Positions 13,550-15,125 of a stretch of 15,125 nucleotides of DNA are shown here, one piece after another; position 1 is the stretch's first letter; each line of letters opens with the position of its first letter. Source of the stretch: Congregibacter sp. (GTDB lineage Bacteria; Pseudomonadota; Gammaproteobacteria; Pseudomonadales; Halieaceae); NCBI GenBank assembly GCA_013911345.1, contig JACETJ010000015.1:1-15125 (forward strand), read 5' to 3'. The position numbers were made by a program, and so were the translations under genes. The notes under the pieces were generated by a model, which saw only the letters and a list, made by a program, of their open reading frames with translations, was not told the origin of the DNA and made no database searches.

Positions 13550-14506
13550 ATGAAAAAGCTCAACCAAATTGATCTGAATCTGCTGGTCTATCTGGAAGTT
13601 CTGTTGCGCGAACGCAATGTGACGCAGGCCGCGAATCAACTGGGGCTATCGCAACCTGCCATGAGTAATGGCCTTCGCAGGCTGCGCGCGCTGTTTGACG
13701 ACCCGCTGCTGGTGCGCACCTCCGAGGGCATGACCCCCACCGAGCGAGCACTTGAGCTGGAGCCCTTAGTCAAGGAGATTCTCCTGGGTGTAGACCGTGC
13801 TATGCAGCCGGCCACGGAGTTCGAACCCGGCGAGGCACAAATGGTGGTGCGCATTATGGCCAGCGACTATGCCGAGTCCACCTTGTTCCCCGCAGTGCTC
13901 ACCCAACTCCGCGAATACGCGCCCGGTATCACTCTCGACATCATGAACCCGTCGGATGTGAGCTTTCTGGATGTGGAGCGCGGCAAGGTCGACCTGGTGA
14001 TCAATCGCTTTGACCAGATGCCGCAGTCTTTTCACCAGATCACACTCTGGGAAGACAGCTTCTCCTGCCTGATGAGCGCCGATAATCCGATCCTTGAGGA
14101 CTTTTCGCTTGAGAGCTATCTCAGCGCCGACCATATCTGGGTGAGCAAAACCGGCATGGGCGTGGGCGTGGGCGTGGACCCCGGCGACGTGCAGCGACTC
14201 GGTTGGGTCGATGCCGCACTCGCAAAGCAGGGTGAGAAGCGACAGATACGCGTCTTTACCCGCCATTACCAAGCCGCCATGACCTTGGCTGAGCAAAACG
14301 ATCTGATTGTGACGCTGCCGACCCGCGCAACTCGTCTGAAGCAGGATCACCCGCGCGTCGTGATCCGGGACGTGCCGTTTGCCATTCCGCCGCTGGAACT
14401 CAAAATGGCCTGGAGCCCACTGCTTCACAATAACGCGCCCCATCGTTGGGTGCGGCAGTTCATCACCAGCATCGCACGAGCACTGCCAAGCGACGCTGAC
14501 GCCTAG
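13550..14506 (+). CDS. LysR-family transcriptional regulator
   Basis: 318 residues. An N-terminal winged helix-turn-helix covers about 5-65 (LNLLVYLEVLLRERNVTQAA, LGLSQPAMSNGLRRLRALF, DDPLLVRTSEGMTPTERA). A dimerisation helix and a two-lobed effector-binding domain span about 92-310 (VVRIMASDYAESTLFPAVL, VDLVINRFD, WEDSFSCLMSADNP, ENDLIVTLPTRATRL). The motif spacing resembles the NodD/NahR/LeuO-like branch. The inducer is unknown. The start is the ATG at 13550. Its divergent orientation relative to the acyl-CoA dehydrogenase and the intervening palindromes point to that gene and its RraA-like partner as likely targets; the downstream glcB is an alternative. Three tandem GGCGTG units (14159-14176) encode a Gly-Val run at 204-209 in the effector domain. 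Confidence 0.93.
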   Translation: MKKLNQIDLNLLVYLEVLLRERNVTQAANQLGLSQPAMSNGLRRLRALFDDPLLVRTSEGMTPTERALELEPLVKEILLGVDRAMQPATEFEPGEAQMVVRIMASDYAESTLFPAVLTQLREYAPGITLDIMNPSDVSFLDVERGKVDLVINRFDQMPQSFHQITLWEDSFSCLMSADNPILEDFSLESYLSADHIWVSKTGMGVGVGVDPGDVQRLGWVDAALAKQGEKRQIRVFTRHYQAAMTLAEQNDLIVTLPTRATRLKQDHPRVVIRDVPFAIPPLELKMAWSPLLHNNAPHRWVRQFITSIARALPSDADA

Positions 14507-14652
14507 CTATAAACTCTGCGAATACCGTTTATCGGCTGGATCGCTGTCATCAATAGTAGTGACTGAGTAGAGTGCCATCCTCACAATTCTTCTCGCAGAG
14601 TGCGATCAGACCAACGCGCCACGAGAAGCCACACGACAGCAGGAACCGAATC
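14507..14652. other. Spacer between lysR and glcB with a long-range inverted repeat
   Basis: 146 nt without a gene. ACTCTGCGA (14513-14521) and TCGCAGAGT (14593-14601) are perfect 9-bp arms separated by 71 nt. A TATAAA lies at 14508-14513, just after the lysR stop. No GC-rich hairpin followed by a U-tract is present, so I do not call a lysR terminator. The glcB promoter probably lies here but cannot be pinpointed. Confidence 0.4.
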
Positions 14653-15125
14653 ATGCCCAACCGAATCGAACGCGCCACGCTCCAGATCGATGAGACGCTC
14701 CATTCATTGCTGGTCAACGAGATCGCTCCTGGCACGGGGATTGATCCCGATCAGTTCTGGCAGGGTGTCGCCGACATTTGGGCCACACTTGGACCCGAGA
14801 ACACGAGGCTGCTGGCGGAGCGGGACTCTCTGCAGACGCAGATTGACCAGTGGCATCGCGACCACAAGGGTGAGGCATTTGATGGCCCAGCCTATGAAGC
14901 CTTTCTCAGGGAGATTGGCTACCTGCACCCCGAGCCGGCCCCTTTCAGCATCACCACGGACAACGTTGATCCGGAGATTGCCCAGATCGCAGGCCCCCAG
15001 CTCGTGGTGCCAGTGATGAATGCGCGCTATGCGCTGAACGCTGCGAACGCGCGCTGGGGCTCTCTTTACGACGCCCTATACGGGACCGATGCGATACCCG
15101 AGGATGGCGGTGCGGAGCGCGGCGG
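14653..15125 (+). CDS. glcB: Malate synthase G, N-terminal part (cut by window edge)
   Basis: Condenses glyoxylate with acetyl-CoA to malate in the glyoxylate shunt or glycolate use; cytoplasmic, monomeric, about 720 residues in full. The 157 visible residues match isoform [16 protein letters not shown] is near 23-37, then [33 protein letters not shown] and [20 protein letters not shown]. The highly conserved [20 protein letters not shown] runs into [13 protein letters not shown]. The catalytic barrel residues are beyond the right edge. AGGAA (14641-14645), 7 nt before the ATG at 14653, supports the start. It stands in the same direction as the LysR gene but 146 nt away, so it probably has its own promoter. 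Confidence 0.96.
   Translation, partial: MPNRIERATLQIDETLHSLLVNEIAPGTGIDPDQFWQGVADIWATLGPENTRLLAERDSLQTQIDQWHRDHKGEAFDGPAYEAFLREIGYLHPEPAPFSITTDNVDPEIAQIAGPQLVVPVMNARYALNAANARWGSLYDALYGTDAIPEDGGAERG

Noticed and set aside
13766..14443. Minus-strand open frame of 225 codons opposite the LysR gene
   Set aside because: The plus strand encodes an unmistakable LysR protein over the same span; the antisense product is His-rich shadow sequence.
1..15125. CRISPR arrays, tRNA or rRNA genes, insertion sequences or prophage
   Set aside because: No spaced direct repeats, cloverleaf sequence, transposase motifs or terminal inverted repeats were seen on reading both strands.

Overview
The window looks like chromosomal core sequence of a Gram-negative gammaproteobacterium. 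The evidence is a type II secretion operon, AmpD/AmpE, a TonB-dependent receptor, NadC and malate synthase G, at a fairly even, moderately high GC content. Gene content and protein style suggest a marine or aquatic heterotroph (Halieaceae/OM60-like or a related order), but that placement is an impression, not a measurement. I see no tRNA, rRNA, transposase, phage gene or CRISPR array.

Layout. (1) 1-3743, minus strand: gspC-gspD-gspE, the start of a type II secretion operon, with gspE cut by the left edge. (2) 3744-8821, plus strand: an extended -10 promoter, a TPP riboswitch, then five tightly packed genes. They encode a TonB-dependent receptor, an 87-residue YkoF/MTH1187-type thiamin-binding protein, a PnuC-family (PnuT-like) transporter, a ThiK-like kinase and a ketopantoate reductase (PanE/ApbA family). 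(3) 8818-10214, minus strand: ampD-ampE, converging on panE with a 4-bp overlap. (4) 10304-11131, plus strand: nadC, divergent from ampD. (5) 11137-13387, minus strand: a DmdC-type acyl-CoA dehydrogenase overlapping an RraA-like gene. (6) 13550-14506, plus strand: a LysR regulator, divergent from the dehydrogenase across a spacer with two clear inverted repeats. (7) 14653 to the right edge, plus strand: 5' part of malate synthase G (glcB).

The centrepiece is the riboswitch operon. Read together, its genes describe a complete thiamin scavenging route. Thiamin is taken up across the outer membrane by the TonB receptor, bound by the small YkoF-like protein, carried across the inner membrane by PnuT, and trapped by phosphorylation by ThiK. 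TPP feeds back through the riboswitch. The individual families are known. The combination, with panE/apbA translationally coupled at the tail and a start codon that can pair with the 3' edge of the aptamer, is the part most worth a second look.

Other observations are an RraA-like protein that keeps the D-x20-R-D metal/aldolase motif and overlaps an acyl-CoA dehydrogenase gene, candidate LysR operators at 13457-13521, and two convergent gene pairs with almost no space for a terminator.
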